In this document: positions 1-8,500 of the stretch, one piece after another | How the letters are laid out: the number at the start of each line of letters is the position of its first letter | How positions within the stretch are numbered: the first letter of the stretch is position 1 | DNA from: Thioclava nitratireducens | Lineage (GTDB): Bacteria > Pseudomonadota > Alphaproteobacteria > Rhodobacterales > Rhodobacteraceae | DNA: 64,000 bases | Assembly (NCBI RefSeq): GCF_001940525.2 | Contig: NZ_CP019437.1 | Coordinates: 2,206,501 to 2,270,500 of the forward strand | Direction: 5' to 3' | Position numbers and translations under genes: made by a program | Notes under the pieces: model-generated | Database searches by the model: none | Told to the model about the DNA's origin: nothing | The model's input: only the letters and a program-made list of their open reading frames with translations

Positions 1-300
1 GGCCGCGCGGCCTATCACCAGCCGATGGAGGTGCTCGGCGCCGCCGATCAGCGCATCTGGGGGCAGGGCGAGGCGCGCGATCCGTTCGATGTGGCGCAGG
101 CGATGATCCCCTATATCGCGCGCCATCTCGAGCGCGGCGGCAGGCTGCACCAGATCACCCGCCACATGCTGGGCCTGTTCCACGGCAAGCCCGGCGCGCG
201 GCGCTTCCGGCAGATTCTCTCGGAAGGCGCGACCCGCGACGGTGCCGGGGTTGAACTTTTCGAGAGTGCGTTGTCAGCGGTACGTGAACGGGTTAACTGA
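1..300 (+). CDS. dusA: tRNA-dihydrouridine(20/20a) synthase DusA, C-terminal part
   Basis: The gene enters from beyond the left edge in frame 1 and stops with TGA at 298-300, so only about the last 99 residues are present. DusA is an FMN enzyme that reduces uridines in the tRNA D-loop. The visible GRAAYHQP segment is the end of the flavin-binding barrel, and ITRHMLGLFHGKPGARRFR is the typical start of the helical tRNA-recognition domain of DusA. The FMN-binding and catalytic-cysteine parts lie outside the window. The downstream permease starts 26 bp after the stop. Family assignment is firm; DusA rather than DusB/C rests on the HMLGLFxGxPGAR segment. Confidence 0.9.
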   Translation, partial: GRAAYHQPMEVLGAADQRIWGQGEARDPFDVAQAMIPYIARHLERGGRLHQITRHMLGLFHGKPGARRFRQILSEGATRDGAGVELFESALSAVRERVN

Positions 301-325
301 GCGGAACCCAAGGAGATTTCCCGAC

Positions 326-1141
326 ATGCCCGATTTCGCTACGCTCGCGCCGCTCGTCCTGATCCTGATGGCAGTGGGGGCGTTCGCAGGCGTTCTGGCG
401 GGGCTTCTGGGCGTCGGCGGCGGGATCGTCCTCGTGCCCGCGTTCTTCTATCTTTTCAGCGGGTTGGGCTACGGGTCGAGCGATCTTATGCAAGTCTGCG
501 TCGCAACCTCTCTGGCCACGATCATCGTGACCTCGATCCGCTCGGTCATGGCCCATAACCGCAAGGGCGCGGTCGACTGGGACATCCTCAAGCAATGGGT
601 CGTCCCAATCGCCATCGGTGCGATCATCGGGGTGCTGGTGGTGCATCAACTGCGCTCTTCGACCATGCAGATCATCTTCGCGGTCATGGTGCTGCTGATC
701 GCCTGCTACATGATGTTCGGGAAACAGAGCTGGCGGATTTCGGACGGGCTGCCGGGTGGCATCTTCCGCGCGTGGTTCGGCCCGCTGATGGGGTTCCTCT
801 CGGTGCTTCTGGGCATCGGGGGCGGGTCGATCGGTACGCCGATGCAGACGCTGCATGGCATCCCGATCCACCGCGCGGTCGCAACCTCGGCAGGCTTCGG
901 CGTGACCATCGCGCTGCCCTCGGCGATCGGCTTCCTGCTGACCCCGGTCCCCGACGCGCCGCCTTACTCGATCGGCGCGGTCAACATCCCCGCCTTCCTG
1001 ATCGTTATCGCGATGACCACGCTCACCGCCCCCCTGGGCGCAGCGCTGGCGCATAAGCTCGATCCCAGGAAGCTCAAGCGTGTCTTCGCGGGTTTTCTTA
1101 TGCTCGTCGCGCTGAACATGCTGCGCAAAGCGTTCCTCTAA
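326..1141 (+). CDS. Sulfite exporter TauE/SafE (TSUP) family permease
   Basis: 271-residue integral membrane protein with about eight hydrophobic segments. It has the two family repeats: GVLAGLLGVGGGIVLVPAF near residues 20-40 and LSVLLGIGGGSIGTPMQ near 155-175, with the glycine-rich loops typical of TSUP permeases. Members move organosulfur compounds or sulfite across the inner membrane; the substrate here cannot be read from sequence. The start at 326 is chosen because AGGAG at 311-315 precedes it and the N-terminus then opens with a transmembrane segment. It is convergent with mazG, with a GC palindrome between the two stops. Confidence 0.9.
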   Translation: MPDFATLAPLVLILMAVGAFAGVLAGLLGVGGGIVLVPAFFYLFSGLGYGSSDLMQVCVATSLATIIVTSIRSVMAHNRKGAVDWDILKQWVVPIAIGAIIGVLVVHQLRSSTMQIIFAVMVLLIACYMMFGKQSWRISDGLPGGIFRAWFGPLMGFLSVLLGIGGGSIGTPMQTLHGIPIHRAVATSAGFGVTIALPSAIGFLLTPVPDAPPYSIGAVNIPAFLIVIAMTTLTAPLGAALAHKLDPRKLKRVFAGFLMLVALNMLRKAFL

Positions 1142-1152
1142 GTCTCTTCGGG

Positions 1153-1201
1153 CTTGCTGAAAATATCCCTGGGGGCGCGAATGCGCGGGGGCAGCGCCCC
1201 C
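1153..1201. repeat. Intergenic GC-palindrome/ATATCCC repeat, copy 1
   Basis: Between the convergent TauE-like gene and mazG lies a composite element: CTTGCTGAAAATATCCC (from 1153), a G-run, and the perfect 15-base palindrome GGGGGCAGCGCCCCC (1187-1201). The same 15-mer recurs at 7741-7755 and the ATATCCC half recurs inverted elsewhere in the window. The palindrome can form a hairpin and could act as a bidirectional terminator for the two converging genes, but it has no T-run. Confidence 0.7.
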
Positions 1202-1205
1202 TCCG

Positions 1206-2048
1206 TCACTTGATCTTGCGCGCCTTAGCGTCGTTCCAGAGCGCATCCATCTCGGCCAGATCGCTGTCCTTGGGCGCTTTCCCACGCGCTTCAAGTTCGC
1301 GCTCGATATGATTGAACCGATTGGTGAATTTCAGATTGGCCGCGCGCAGGGACGCCTCCGGGTCCAGCCCCAGATGCCGCCCCAGATTGACCATCACGAA
1401 CAGCAGATCGCCATATTCCTCGGCCAGTTCCTCCGGCCCCAATTCGTCGCGCGCCTCTTCCAACTCGCGCGCCTCCTCGACGATCTTGTCCAGAACCTCG
1501 TCGGTCGAAGGCCAGTCGAACCCAACACGGGCCGCGCGGTTCTGCAGCTTGATCGCACGCGTCAGCGCGGGCAGACCCAAGGCGACCCCGTCCAGAACAC
1601 CGACACGCTCGGATTTGCCTGCAGCCTTGCGCTCGGCCGCCTTGATCGCTTCCCAATCGGCGGTCTGTTGTTCGGCGGATTTCTCGCGGCTCTCCGACCC
1701 GAAGACATGCGGATGGCGTGCCACCATCTTGGCGTTGATCGCGCGCAGCACATCGGAGATGTCGAAACGCCCGTCCTCGGACGCCATCTGCGCGTGATAG
1801 ACCACCTGCAGCGCGAGATCGCCCAGCTCTCCGGGCAATTCCGCCCAAGCCTCGCGCGCGATCGCATCGGCGACTTCATGGGCTTCCTCGATCGTGTAGG
1901 GCGCGATGGAGGCAAAATCCTGCTCCAGATCCCACGGGCAGCCGGTCTCGGGATCGCGCAGGCATTCCATGATCGCGGTCAGCCGGGTGAACTGATGCGC
2001 GGCGTCTCCCGTATCGTCAAAGATCAGGGCATCGTCGGGTTTGGCCAT
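1206..2048 (-). CDS. mazG: Nucleoside triphosphate pyrophosphohydrolase MazG
   Basis: 280 residues, close to the 263 of E. coli MazG. The enzyme hydrolyses NTPs and dNTPs to the monophosphate and pyrophosphate, cleaning the nucleotide pool. Two tandem all-alpha MazG domains are visible: one around residues 30-120 (TIEEAHEVADAI, then ELGDLALQVVYH) and one around 170-255 (KIVEEARELEEA, then EEYGDLLFVMVN). The EExxE and ExxD residues that bind magnesium are present in both. The start at 2048 has a strong AGGAGG nine bases upstream. It is divergent from the M20 hydrolase gene, 63 bp away. Confidence 0.95.
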   Translation of the reverse strand: MAKPDDALIFDDTGDAAHQFTRLTAIMECLRDPETGCPWDLEQDFASIAPYTIEEAHEVADAIAREAWAELPGELGDLALQVVYHAQMASEDGRFDISDVLRAINAKMVARHPHVFGSESREKSAEQQTADWEAIKAAERKAAGKSERVGVLDGVALGLPALTRAIKLQNRAARVGFDWPSTDEVLDKIVEEARELEEARDELGPEELAEEYGDLLFVMVNLGRHLGLDPEASLRAANLKFTNRFNHIERELEARGKAPKDSDLAEMDALWNDAKARKIK

Positions 2049-2111
2049 TGCAGCTTGCCTCCTGCCATGCGAATGCCTCTGGCCTAACCAGCCCGCAAGG
2101 GGAAGTCCACT

Positions 2112-3275
2112 ATGCCCGTTCTCAACCGTATCGCCGATCTCGGCCCGCAAATGACCGAATGGCGGCACTGGCTGCATCGCCATCCCGAGCTGCGCTTCGC
2201 GCTGCACGAAACCTCGGCCTATGTCGCGGCCCGGCTGCGTGAGATCGGGGTGGACGAGATCCATGAGGGCATCGCCGAGACCGGTATTGTGGCGCTGATA
2301 AGGGGGCAGGGCGCGGGCCCGACCGTGGGCCTGCGGGCCGACATGGACGCTCTGCCGATCACCGAGGAAACCCATGCGGACTATGCCTCGGAAACCCCAG
2401 GCAAGATGCATGCCTGCGGGCATGACGGGCATACGGCGATGCTTCTGGGCGCGGCAGCCTATCTCGCCGAGACCCGAAAATTCGCCGGGACCGTCGCGCT
2501 GATTTTCCAGCCCGCCGAGGAAGACGGCGGCGGCGCCGAGGCGATGGTCGAGGACGGCGTGATGGAGCGCTTCTACATCTCGCGCGTCTACGCGATCCAC
2601 AATGCGCCGGGGCTGCCTTTCGGGCATTTCTACACCACGCCCGGTCCCTATCTTGCGTCGGTCGACGAGGTCCGCGTGACGGTGACGGGGCGCGGCGGCC
2701 ATGCGGCGACACCGCAGGGTTGCATCGATCCGATCCCGGCGCTCTCGGCGATCGTCTCCTCGCTGCAGACGGTGGTCGCGCGCAACGTGGGCGCGGGAGA
2801 TGCGCTCGTTATCTCGGTAACGCAGATCCACGCGGGCACCGCGCTCAACATCATCCCCGAAAGCGGCTTTCTCACTGCGACGATTCGCTGCTTCGAGCCG
2901 GAAATCCGCGATCTGGCCGAGAAACGGATCCACGAGATCTGCGAAGGTATCGCGGCGGCGCACGGTGTCAGCGTCGAGATCGAATACGAACGTGGCTATC
3001 CGCCCACCGTGAACGACCCTGACGAGACCGGCTTCGCCGCGGAGGTCGCAAGTGAAATCGCGGGCCCCGAGCGCGTGGTCACCGATGCTCCGCGTGAAAT
3101 GGGCGCCGAGGATTTCGCCTATATGCTGGCCGCGCGGCCCGGCGCCTATCTGTTCATGGGCACCGGCGAGGGGGCGGGGCTCCACCATCCGCGCTTCGAT
3201 TTCAACGACGAGGCGGCGCCGGTGGGCGCATCGCTGCTCGCACGTCTGGCCGAGCGCGCCTTGCCGCTGGCCTGA
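2112..3275 (+). CDS. M20-family amidohydrolase (hippurate hydrolase/N-acyl amino acid hydrolase-like)
   Basis: 387-residue dinuclear metal hydrolase of the M20D group, which cleaves N-acyl or N-aryl amino acids. Metal and catalytic motifs visible: GLRADMDALPI (about residues 76-86), HACGHDGHTAMLLG (about 100-113), the catalytic EE pair in QPAEEDGGG (about 137), and HNAPGLPFGHF (about 161-171) with the dimerisation lid between. Length and motif order match HipO/AmaA proteins. The true substrate (hippurate, acetyl amino acids, acyl-cysteine adducts) cannot be read from sequence. A start at 2112 is supported by a GGGGAAG stretch just upstream. Confidence 0.88.
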   Translation: MPVLNRIADLGPQMTEWRHWLHRHPELRFALHETSAYVAARLREIGVDEIHEGIAETGIVALIRGQGAGPTVGLRADMDALPITEETHADYASETPGKMHACGHDGHTAMLLGAAAYLAETRKFAGTVALIFQPAEEDGGGAEAMVEDGVMERFYISRVYAIHNAPGLPFGHFYTTPGPYLASVDEVRVTVTGRGGHAATPQGCIDPIPALSAIVSSLQTVVARNVGAGDALVISVTQIHAGTALNIIPESGFLTATIRCFEPEIRDLAEKRIHEICEGIAAAHGVSVEIEYERGYPPTVNDPDETGFAAEVASEIAGPERVVTDAPREMGAEDFAYMLAARPGAYLFMGTGEGAGLHHPRFDFNDEAAPVGASLLARLAERALPLA

Positions 3276-3582
3276 AGGCCACCGGGTGCCCTTTCCCCTA
3301 GGTGCAGGTATTCCGGGGACGCTCCGCAGGAACGGGGCAGAGCCCCTCTTTCCGCGTCGAGTGTCTCCCTTTCGCGACGCGGGCCGCACACCGTTTCCGT
3401 TGCTCTTTGTCGCGACCGGGCGACGACCCGGCGCTGCGCGCCTTCTTTCGCCCCGTCAACGCGACGTGAGGACGCGCGTGCCGGGGCCGCTTCGCCTTGC
3501 CAAGCCTCAGGGCCACGGATAGGGTGCGCGCCGACAACCGGGGCGTCATGCCCCCAAGGCCCATGACAAAGGACCATAGATC
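3276..3582. other. Intergenic region between the M20 hydrolase and yajC
   Basis: This 307-bp stretch has no convincing gene. It contains a GGGGCAGAGCCCC palindrome at 3334-3346, a member of the window's intergenic repeat family. Just downstream is a weak promoter-like pair, TTGCCA at 3497-3502 and TAGGGT at 3520-3525 with 17-base spacing, which could serve the yajC-secD-secF operon. Open frames across it show no protein-like composition. Confidence 0.5.
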
Positions 3583-3921
3583 ATGTTCGTGACCCCCGCT
3601 CTCGCGCAGGCCGCCGGTGGCGCCAGCAACCCCGCCGCCGCGTTCGGCCAGTTCCTTCCCCTGATCCTGATCTTCGTGATCATGTATTTCCTGCTGATCC
3701 GTCCGCAGCAGAAAAAAGCCAAGGAGCACAAGGCGATGCTCGAGGCGCTGCGCCGCGGTGATCAGGTCGTGACCCAGGGCGGTATCCTCGGCAAAGTCAC
3801 CCATCTTAAAGAAGACGGCGAAGTCGAAGTCGAGATCGCGCAGGGCGTGAAGGTCCGCGTTGTGAAATCGACCATCGTGCAGGTTCTCTCGCGCACCGAA
3901 CCCGCCAAGACCTCCGAATAA
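3583..3921 (+). CDS. yajC: Preprotein translocase subunit YajC
   Basis: 112 residues, normal for YajC. It is a small inner-membrane protein that associates with SecDF and the SecYEG translocon. It has one hydrophobic segment at about residues 20-40 (FLPLILIFVIMYFLLIRPQQKK) with the diagnostic RPQQKK at its cytoplasmic end. This is followed by a soluble beta-rich domain (GDQVVTQGGILGKV, then VKVRVVKSTI). It is the first gene of a tight yajC-secD-secF-(Mth938)-ccmA string, with secD starting 21 bp after its stop. Confidence 0.96.
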   Translation: MFVTPALAQAAGGASNPAAAFGQFLPLILIFVIMYFLLIRPQQKKAKEHKAMLEALRRGDQVVTQGGILGKVTHLKEDGEVEVEIAQGVKVRVVKSTIVQVLSRTEPAKTSE

Positions 3922-3942
3922 GCCATATAAGGCCCGTCCCCC

Positions 3943-5613
3943 ATGTTGCATATTTCGCTGTGGAAGCGCGTGCTGATCCTGATCGTCGTTGTGATCGGGC
4001 TCGTCTTTGCCGCGCCGAACATCTTTTACAACCGGGTGGAGGGGCATAACGATGCCGTTGCCGCCGCTGCGAAGGGCCAGGCCCTGACGCCCGATCAGCA
4101 GGCCGCGCGCGCGGGCTGGCCCGACTGGCTGCCTTCCGACATCGTGAACCTCGGTCTCGATCTGCGCGGCGGCGCGCAGCTTCTGGCCGAGGTCAATGTC
4201 GACGAGGTCTACAAGGCCCGCGTCGATGCCCTCTGGCCCGAGTTCCGCAAGGCGCTCGCCGCCGAACGCGGGACGCTCGGCTCGATCCGTCGGCTCAACG
4301 CCGATCCCGGCGTTCTGCGCATCCAGATCGGCAATGCCGACCAGATCGCCGAAGCCCAGAAGATCGCCGAGACGCTGAACAACCCGGTCTCCTCGCTGAC
4401 CGGCGTGGGTCAGAAGACGCTCGCGATCACCACCCAGGGCAACCAGCTGATCGTGCAGCTCTCGGATGCCGAGAAAGCCGCGACCGACGACCGCACGATG
4501 CAGCAATCGCTCGAGATCGTGCGCCGCCGGATCGACGCCGCTGGCACCCGTGAACCGACGATCGTGCGCGAAGGCTCCGACCGCATCCTGATTCAGGTGC
4601 CGGGCGCGAGCTCCGCGCAGGAGATCAAGCAGCTGATCGGCACCACGGCGAAACTGACCTTCAACTCGGTGATCGGCACCAGCTCGAACCCGAATGAAGC
4701 CGTGGGCTCGGATCAGGAAATCCTGCCCTCGGCCGACCAGAAGGGCCTCTACTACATCCTCGACAGTGTTCCGGTCGTGACCGGTGAGGACCTGACGGAC
4801 GCGCGCCCCGATACCGATCAGAACGGCTATCCGGCGGTGGCCTTCCGCTTCAACGCGAGCGCGGCGCGCACCTTCGGCGATTACACGCAAAACAATATCG
4901 GCAAGCCCTTCGCCATCGTGCTTGACAAGAAGGTGATCTCGGCCCCGACGATCCAATCGCATATCGCGGGCGGCTCGGGCATCATCACCGGCCGCTTCAC
5001 GGTGAAAGAGGCGACCGATCTCGCGCTGTTGCTGCGCGCCGGCGCGCTGCCTGCTTCGATGAATTTCCTCGAAGAGCGGACTATCGGCCCGGAACTCGGC
5101 GCGGATTCGATCGCCGCGGGCAAGATGGCGGCGGCCGTGGGCGCGGTGCTCGTGGTGGTCTTCATGATCGCCTCCTACGGCACGTTCGGCGTCTTCGCCT
5201 CGCTGGCGCTGGGGATCAACATCGCGCTGATCTTCGCGATCATGTCGGCAATCGGCGGCACGTTGACGCTGCCCGGTATCGCTGGGATCGTGCTGACAAT
5301 GGGGACCGCGGTCGATGCCAACGTGCTCGTGTTCGAACGTATCCGCGAGGAGCTGCGCAATCAGCAAAAGGCGAAAGCCGCCAGAGCGATCGAACTGGGT
5401 TACGAGCGCGCGATGTCGGCGATCATCGACGCCAACGTGACCACCTTCCTCACCGCGGTGATCCTCTTCGTGCTGGGCGCGGGCCCGGTGCGGGGCTTCG
5501 CCGTCACCTTCCTGATCGGGATTATCACCTCGGTCTTCACCGCGATCTGGGTGACGCGGCTGTTCGTGAGCCTCTGGTTCGCGCGCCGTCGTCCCCGCGA
5601 ACTGGTTCTTTAA
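3943..5613 (+). CDS. secD: Protein translocase subunit SecD
   Basis: 556-residue RND-family membrane protein. With SecF it uses the proton gradient to pull exported proteins through SecYEG from the periplasmic side. It has an N-terminal transmembrane segment (about 6-26), the DLRGGAQLLAEV signature (about 72-83) and a large periplasmic region up to about residue 375. The C-terminal half has five transmembrane helices, including MGTAVDANVLVFERIREE (about 450-467) with the conserved acidic residue. It sits between yajC and secF as separate genes, rather than as a SecDF fusion. Confidence 0.97.
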   Translation: MLHISLWKRVLILIVVVIGLVFAAPNIFYNRVEGHNDAVAAAAKGQALTPDQQAARAGWPDWLPSDIVNLGLDLRGGAQLLAEVNVDEVYKARVDALWPEFRKALAAERGTLGSIRRLNADPGVLRIQIGNADQIAEAQKIAETLNNPVSSLTGVGQKTLAITTQGNQLIVQLSDAEKAATDDRTMQQSLEIVRRRIDAAGTREPTIVREGSDRILIQVPGASSAQEIKQLIGTTAKLTFNSVIGTSSNPNEAVGSDQEILPSADQKGLYYILDSVPVVTGEDLTDARPDTDQNGYPAVAFRFNASAARTFGDYTQNNIGKPFAIVLDKKVISAPTIQSHIAGGSGIITGRFTVKEATDLALLLRAGALPASMNFLEERTIGPELGADSIAAGKMAAAVGAVLVVVFMIASYGTFGVFASLALGINIALIFAIMSAIGGTLTLPGIAGIVLTMGTAVDANVLVFERIREELRNQQKAKAARAIELGYERAMSAIIDANVTTFLTAVILFVLGAGPVRGFAVTFLIGIITSVFTAIWVTRLFVSLWFARRRPRELVL

Positions 5614-5626
5614 GGGAGATCGAGAC

Positions 5627-6613
5627 ATGGCATTCCGTCTGAAACTGGTTCCCGAAAAGACCAACTTCGACTTCTTCAAGCATCAGGTCGCGACCTTCGG
5701 CTTCTCCGTCGTCATGGTGCTGGCCTCGATCGTGCTCGTGCTGACCATGGGTCTGAACCTCGGCATCGACTTCCGGGGCGGCACCACGATCCGCACCGAG
5801 GCCGACCAGACCGAACCGGTCGACATCGGCGCCTATCGCTCGGCCATCGCGCCGCTCGGTCTGGGCGACGTGCTGATCACGCAGGTCTATGATCCCAACT
5901 TCCGCGCCGATCAGAAGGTCGTCACGATCCGCATCCAGGCGCAGGACGGGCAGGAAGCGATCAGCCCCGAGACCCAGGCCAAGGTGCTGGACTCGCTGAA
6001 AACGGTGAACAAGGACATCAAGATCGTCGCGACCGAGTCGATCGGCCCGAAAGTCTCGGGCGAGCTGATCTGGACCGCGATCTGGTCGGTTCTGGCCGCG
6101 GTCGCCGCGATCCTCGTCTATATCTGGCTGCGGTTCGAGTGGCAGTTCTCGGTCGGCGCCGTCGCGGCGCTGATCCACGACGTGACCGTTACCGTGGGCA
6201 TATTCGCGCTGTTCCAGATCAAGTTCGACCTGTCGATCATCGCGGCGCTGCTGACGATCCTCGGCTACTCGATCAACGATACCGTCGTCGTCTTCGACCG
6301 TCTTCGCGAGAACCTTGTGAAATACAAGAAGATGCCGCTGCGCGAGGTGATGAACCTCTCGGTCAACGAGACGCTGTCGCGCACCGTGATGACCTCGGGC
6401 ACCACGCTGCTGGCGCTGATTTCGCTGCTCGTTCTGGGCGGCGACGTGATCCGCAACTTCGTCTTCGCGATGACATGGGGCGTGATCGTGGGTACCTATT
6501 CCTCGGTCTATGTCGCAAAGAACATCGTCCTGTTCATCGGGCTGGACCGCAACAAGGAGAAGAAGGACCCCTCGGAGAAGTTCTTCGACAAAACGGATGT
6601 CGCTACTGACTGA
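5627..6613 (+). CDS. secF: Protein translocase subunit SecF
   Basis: 328 residues, six predicted membrane segments, partner of SecD. It shows the GLNLGIDFRGGTTI signature near residue 45-58 and the helix-4 motif LTILGYSINDTVVVFDRLREN near residues 207-227, with the Asp used in proton transfer. It starts 13 bp after the secD stop behind AAGGGAGA. Its last 17 bases overlap the next gene, so translation of that gene is probably coupled to secF. Confidence 0.97.
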   Translation: MAFRLKLVPEKTNFDFFKHQVATFGFSVVMVLASIVLVLTMGLNLGIDFRGGTTIRTEADQTEPVDIGAYRSAIAPLGLGDVLITQVYDPNFRADQKVVTIRIQAQDGQEAISPETQAKVLDSLKTVNKDIKIVATESIGPKVSGELIWTAIWSVLAAVAAILVYIWLRFEWQFSVGAVAALIHDVTVTVGIFALFQIKFDLSIIAALLTILGYSINDTVVVFDRLRENLVKYKKMPLREVMNLSVNETLSRTVMTSGTTLLALISLLVLGGDVIRNFVFAMTWGVIVGTYSSVYVAKNIVLFIGLDRNKEKKDPSEKFFDKTDVATD

Positions 6614-6986
6614 AGCCAATTTCGGGGCCTCGCTGCCGATCGACGGTTACGGGCCGGGATTTTTCCGCGTCGCCGGAGAGGTCACGCGAGGCTCGATCTG
6701 GGTCTCGGGAGAGGAGATGGGCAGCTGGGGCGGTCTGGACGACCGCGCGCCGCTGCTCGCGCTCGCAGGAAAGCTCGACGTGCTGTTCATCGGCACCGGC
6801 GATGAGATCGCCCATCTGCCGAAGGACCTCGTGGCCGAACTGGAGGCCGAGGGACTAATGTGCGAGGGCATGGCCACGCCGTCGGCGGCGCGTACCTATA
6901 ACGTGCTGCTGTCCGAAGGCCGCCGCGTCGGCTGCGCGCTGATCGCGATGCCGGAAAAACCCGACGCCTCCGAGACGCCTGAATGA
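6597..6986 (+). CDS. Mth938-like domain protein (DUF498/NDUFAF3-related)
   Basis: 129-residue single-domain protein of the Mth938/AAMDC/NDUFAF3 fold group, whose bacterial role is unknown; the mitochondrial relative NDUFAF3 helps assemble complex I. Recognisable parts are the opening [15 protein letters not shown] stretch (here [15 protein letters not shown], about 14-28), [11 protein letters not shown] near 60-70, and the C-terminal [21 protein letters not shown]. It overlaps secF by 17 bp in a different frame, and its TGA overlaps the ccmA ATG (ATGA). The position links protein export genes to cytochrome c maturation genes. Confidence 0.85.
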   Translation: MSLLTEANFGASLPIDGYGPGFFRVAGEVTRGSIWVSGEEMGSWGGLDDRAPLLALAGKLDVLFIGTGDEIAHLPKDLVAELEAEGLMCEGMATPSAARTYNVLLSEGRRVGCALIAMPEKPDASETPE

Positions 6987-7615
6987 GCATGCTGTCGGTC
7001 GACGGGCTCGCAGTGTCGCGCGGGGGGCTTCCGGTGCTGGAAGACCTGAGCTTCACGCTCGACGCCGGTCATGCGCTAGTGCTGCGCGGTCCCAACGGGG
7101 TCGGCAAGACGACGCTCCTGCGCACCTTGGCGGGGCTGCAACCGGCGCTGGCGGGGACAGTCTCGGTGCCGCCGGAAAGCATGGCCTATGCCGCCCATTC
7201 CGACGGGCTGAAATCGACGCTGACCGTGCGCGAGAACCTCGGCTTCTGGGCGTCGGTCTATGCGTCCCGCGATATCGAGCCGGCACTGGCGCGGATGAAT
7301 CTCAAAAGCCTCGAGACACGGCCTGCGCATAGCTTGTCGGCGGGGCAGAAACGCCGCCTCGGGCTTGCGCGTCTTCTGGTGACCGGGCGCCCGATCTGGG
7401 TGCTGGATGAGCCGACCGTCTCGCTCGACACGGCCTCCGTCGCGCTGTTCGCCGAGGCCGTGCGCGGCCATCTCGCGGGCGGCGGAGCGGCGCTGATCGC
7501 GACCCATATCGATCTTGGGCTGGACGAGGCGAAGGTCCTCGACCTGACGCCCTTCAAGGCCAAGATGCCGGAAGAGGGCGGGATGCAGGGCGCCTTCGAC
7601 GAGGCTTTCCTATGA
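6983..7615 (+). CDS. ccmA: Heme exporter ATP-binding protein CcmA
   Basis: 210-residue ABC ATPase of the CcmABCD complex, which releases heme-loaded CcmE for attachment to apocytochrome c. Walker A is [11 protein letters not shown] (about residues 36-46), the signature is [15 protein letters not shown] (about 117-131) and Walker B is [12 protein letters not shown] (about 137-148). A 4-bp ATGA overlap with the upstream gene indicates translational coupling. It is separated from ccmB by a 163-bp repeat-filled gap, unusual in a cluster whose other junctions mostly touch. Confidence 0.96.
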   Translation: MSMLSVDGLAVSRGGLPVLEDLSFTLDAGHALVLRGPNGVGKTTLLRTLAGLQPALAGTVSVPPESMAYAAHSDGLKSTLTVRENLGFWASVYASRDIEPALARMNLKSLETRPAHSLSAGQKRRLGLARLLVTGRPIWVLDEPTVSLDTASVALFAEAVRGHLAGGGAALIATHIDLGLDEAKVLDLTPFKAKMPEEGGMQGAFDEAFL

Positions 7616-7654
7616 TCGCGCGGCGCGCTATAGGCGCGGTCGGGAGCCTCCGGC

Positions 7655-7755
7655 GGGGATATTTGAACCAAGGCGAAGGCAGCTGCGCGTTGTTTCGGCT
7701 TGGCCGAAATATCCCGGGGGATGAGCGGCGCAGCCGCGAAGGGGGCAGCGCCCCC
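7655..7755. repeat. Intergenic repeat cluster between ccmA and ccmB (two inverted half-elements plus palindrome)
   Basis: The ccmA-ccmB gap contains GGGGATATTT followed by GAACCAAGGCGAAG (7655-7678), an inverted counterpart CTTGGCCGAAATATCCC plus G-run (7699-7720), and the perfect palindrome GGGGGCAGCGCCCCC (7741-7755), identical to the copy at 1187-1201. The first two halves are inverted relative to each other and could pair to form a long hairpin in the mRNA. ccmB begins 24 bp after the palindrome with its own AGGAGG. Confidence 0.75.
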
Positions 7756-7778
7756 TTGGCTCGCGCAGGAGGCCGGAC

Positions 7779-8435
7779 ATGATCGCACTTCTGATGCGAG
7801 ACCTGCGCCTCGCGGTACGCGCAGGTGGCGGCTTCGGGCTCGGGCTCGCGTTTTTCCTGATCGTGGTGACGCTGGTGCCTTTCGGCGTCGGCCCCGAGGG
7901 GAAAATCCTCGCGCGGATCGCGCCGGGGATCCTGTGGGTCGGAGCACTTCTGGCTTGCCTGCTCTCGCTCGACCGGATCTTCGCGCTCGATTACGAGGAT
8001 GGCTCGCTCGATCTGCTGGTCACCGCGCCTGTGCCGCTGGAAGGGGTGGTCTCGATCAAGGCGCTTGCGCATTGGATCACGACCGGGCTTCCGCTGGTCG
8101 TCGCGGCGCCGATCTTCGGGATCTTGCTGCATCTGCCGCAAGGGGCGCATGTCTGGATGGTGGTTTCGCTTCTTCTGGGCACGCCCGCGCTTTCGGTTCT
8201 GGGCACGTTCGGGGCCGCGCTGACCGTCGGGCTGAAGCGCGGAGGACTTTTGTTGTCGCTGCTGGTCTTGCCATTCTACGTGCCGACCCTCATCTTCGGG
8301 GCGGAGCTCGTGCGCCGTGGCGCCGAGGGGATGAACACCGAGACACCGCTTCTGATGCTCGCCGGGATCACGGCGGCGACGATCGCGCTCGTGCCCTTCG
8401 CCTCGGCCGCCGCGATCCGCGTCAATCTGCGCTAG
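7779..8435 (+). CDS. ccmB: Heme exporter permease CcmB
   Basis: 218-residue polytopic membrane protein with six hydrophobic segments, the permease-like subunit of the CcmAB ATPase complex in cytochrome c maturation. The FALDYEDGSLDLLVTAPVP segment (about 68-86) and the hydrophobic HWITTGLPLVVAAPIF (about 97-112) match CcmB proteins. The start at 7779 is set by AGGAGG eight bases upstream. The ccmC gene follows after 65 bp. Confidence 0.95.
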   Translation: MIALLMRDLRLAVRAGGGFGLGLAFFLIVVTLVPFGVGPEGKILARIAPGILWVGALLACLLSLDRIFALDYEDGSLDLLVTAPVPLEGVVSIKALAHWITTGLPLVVAAPIFGILLHLPQGAHVWMVVSLLLGTPALSVLGTFGAALTVGLKRGGLLLSLLVLPFYVPTLIFGAELVRRGAEGMNTETPLLMLAGITAATIALVPFASAAAIRVNLR

Positions 8436-8500
8436 GGCTTCCCGCGCGCATCCCATGATAGGAAGAGCCAACCTGGCCAGAAGGTGAGCAGAACAACAAG

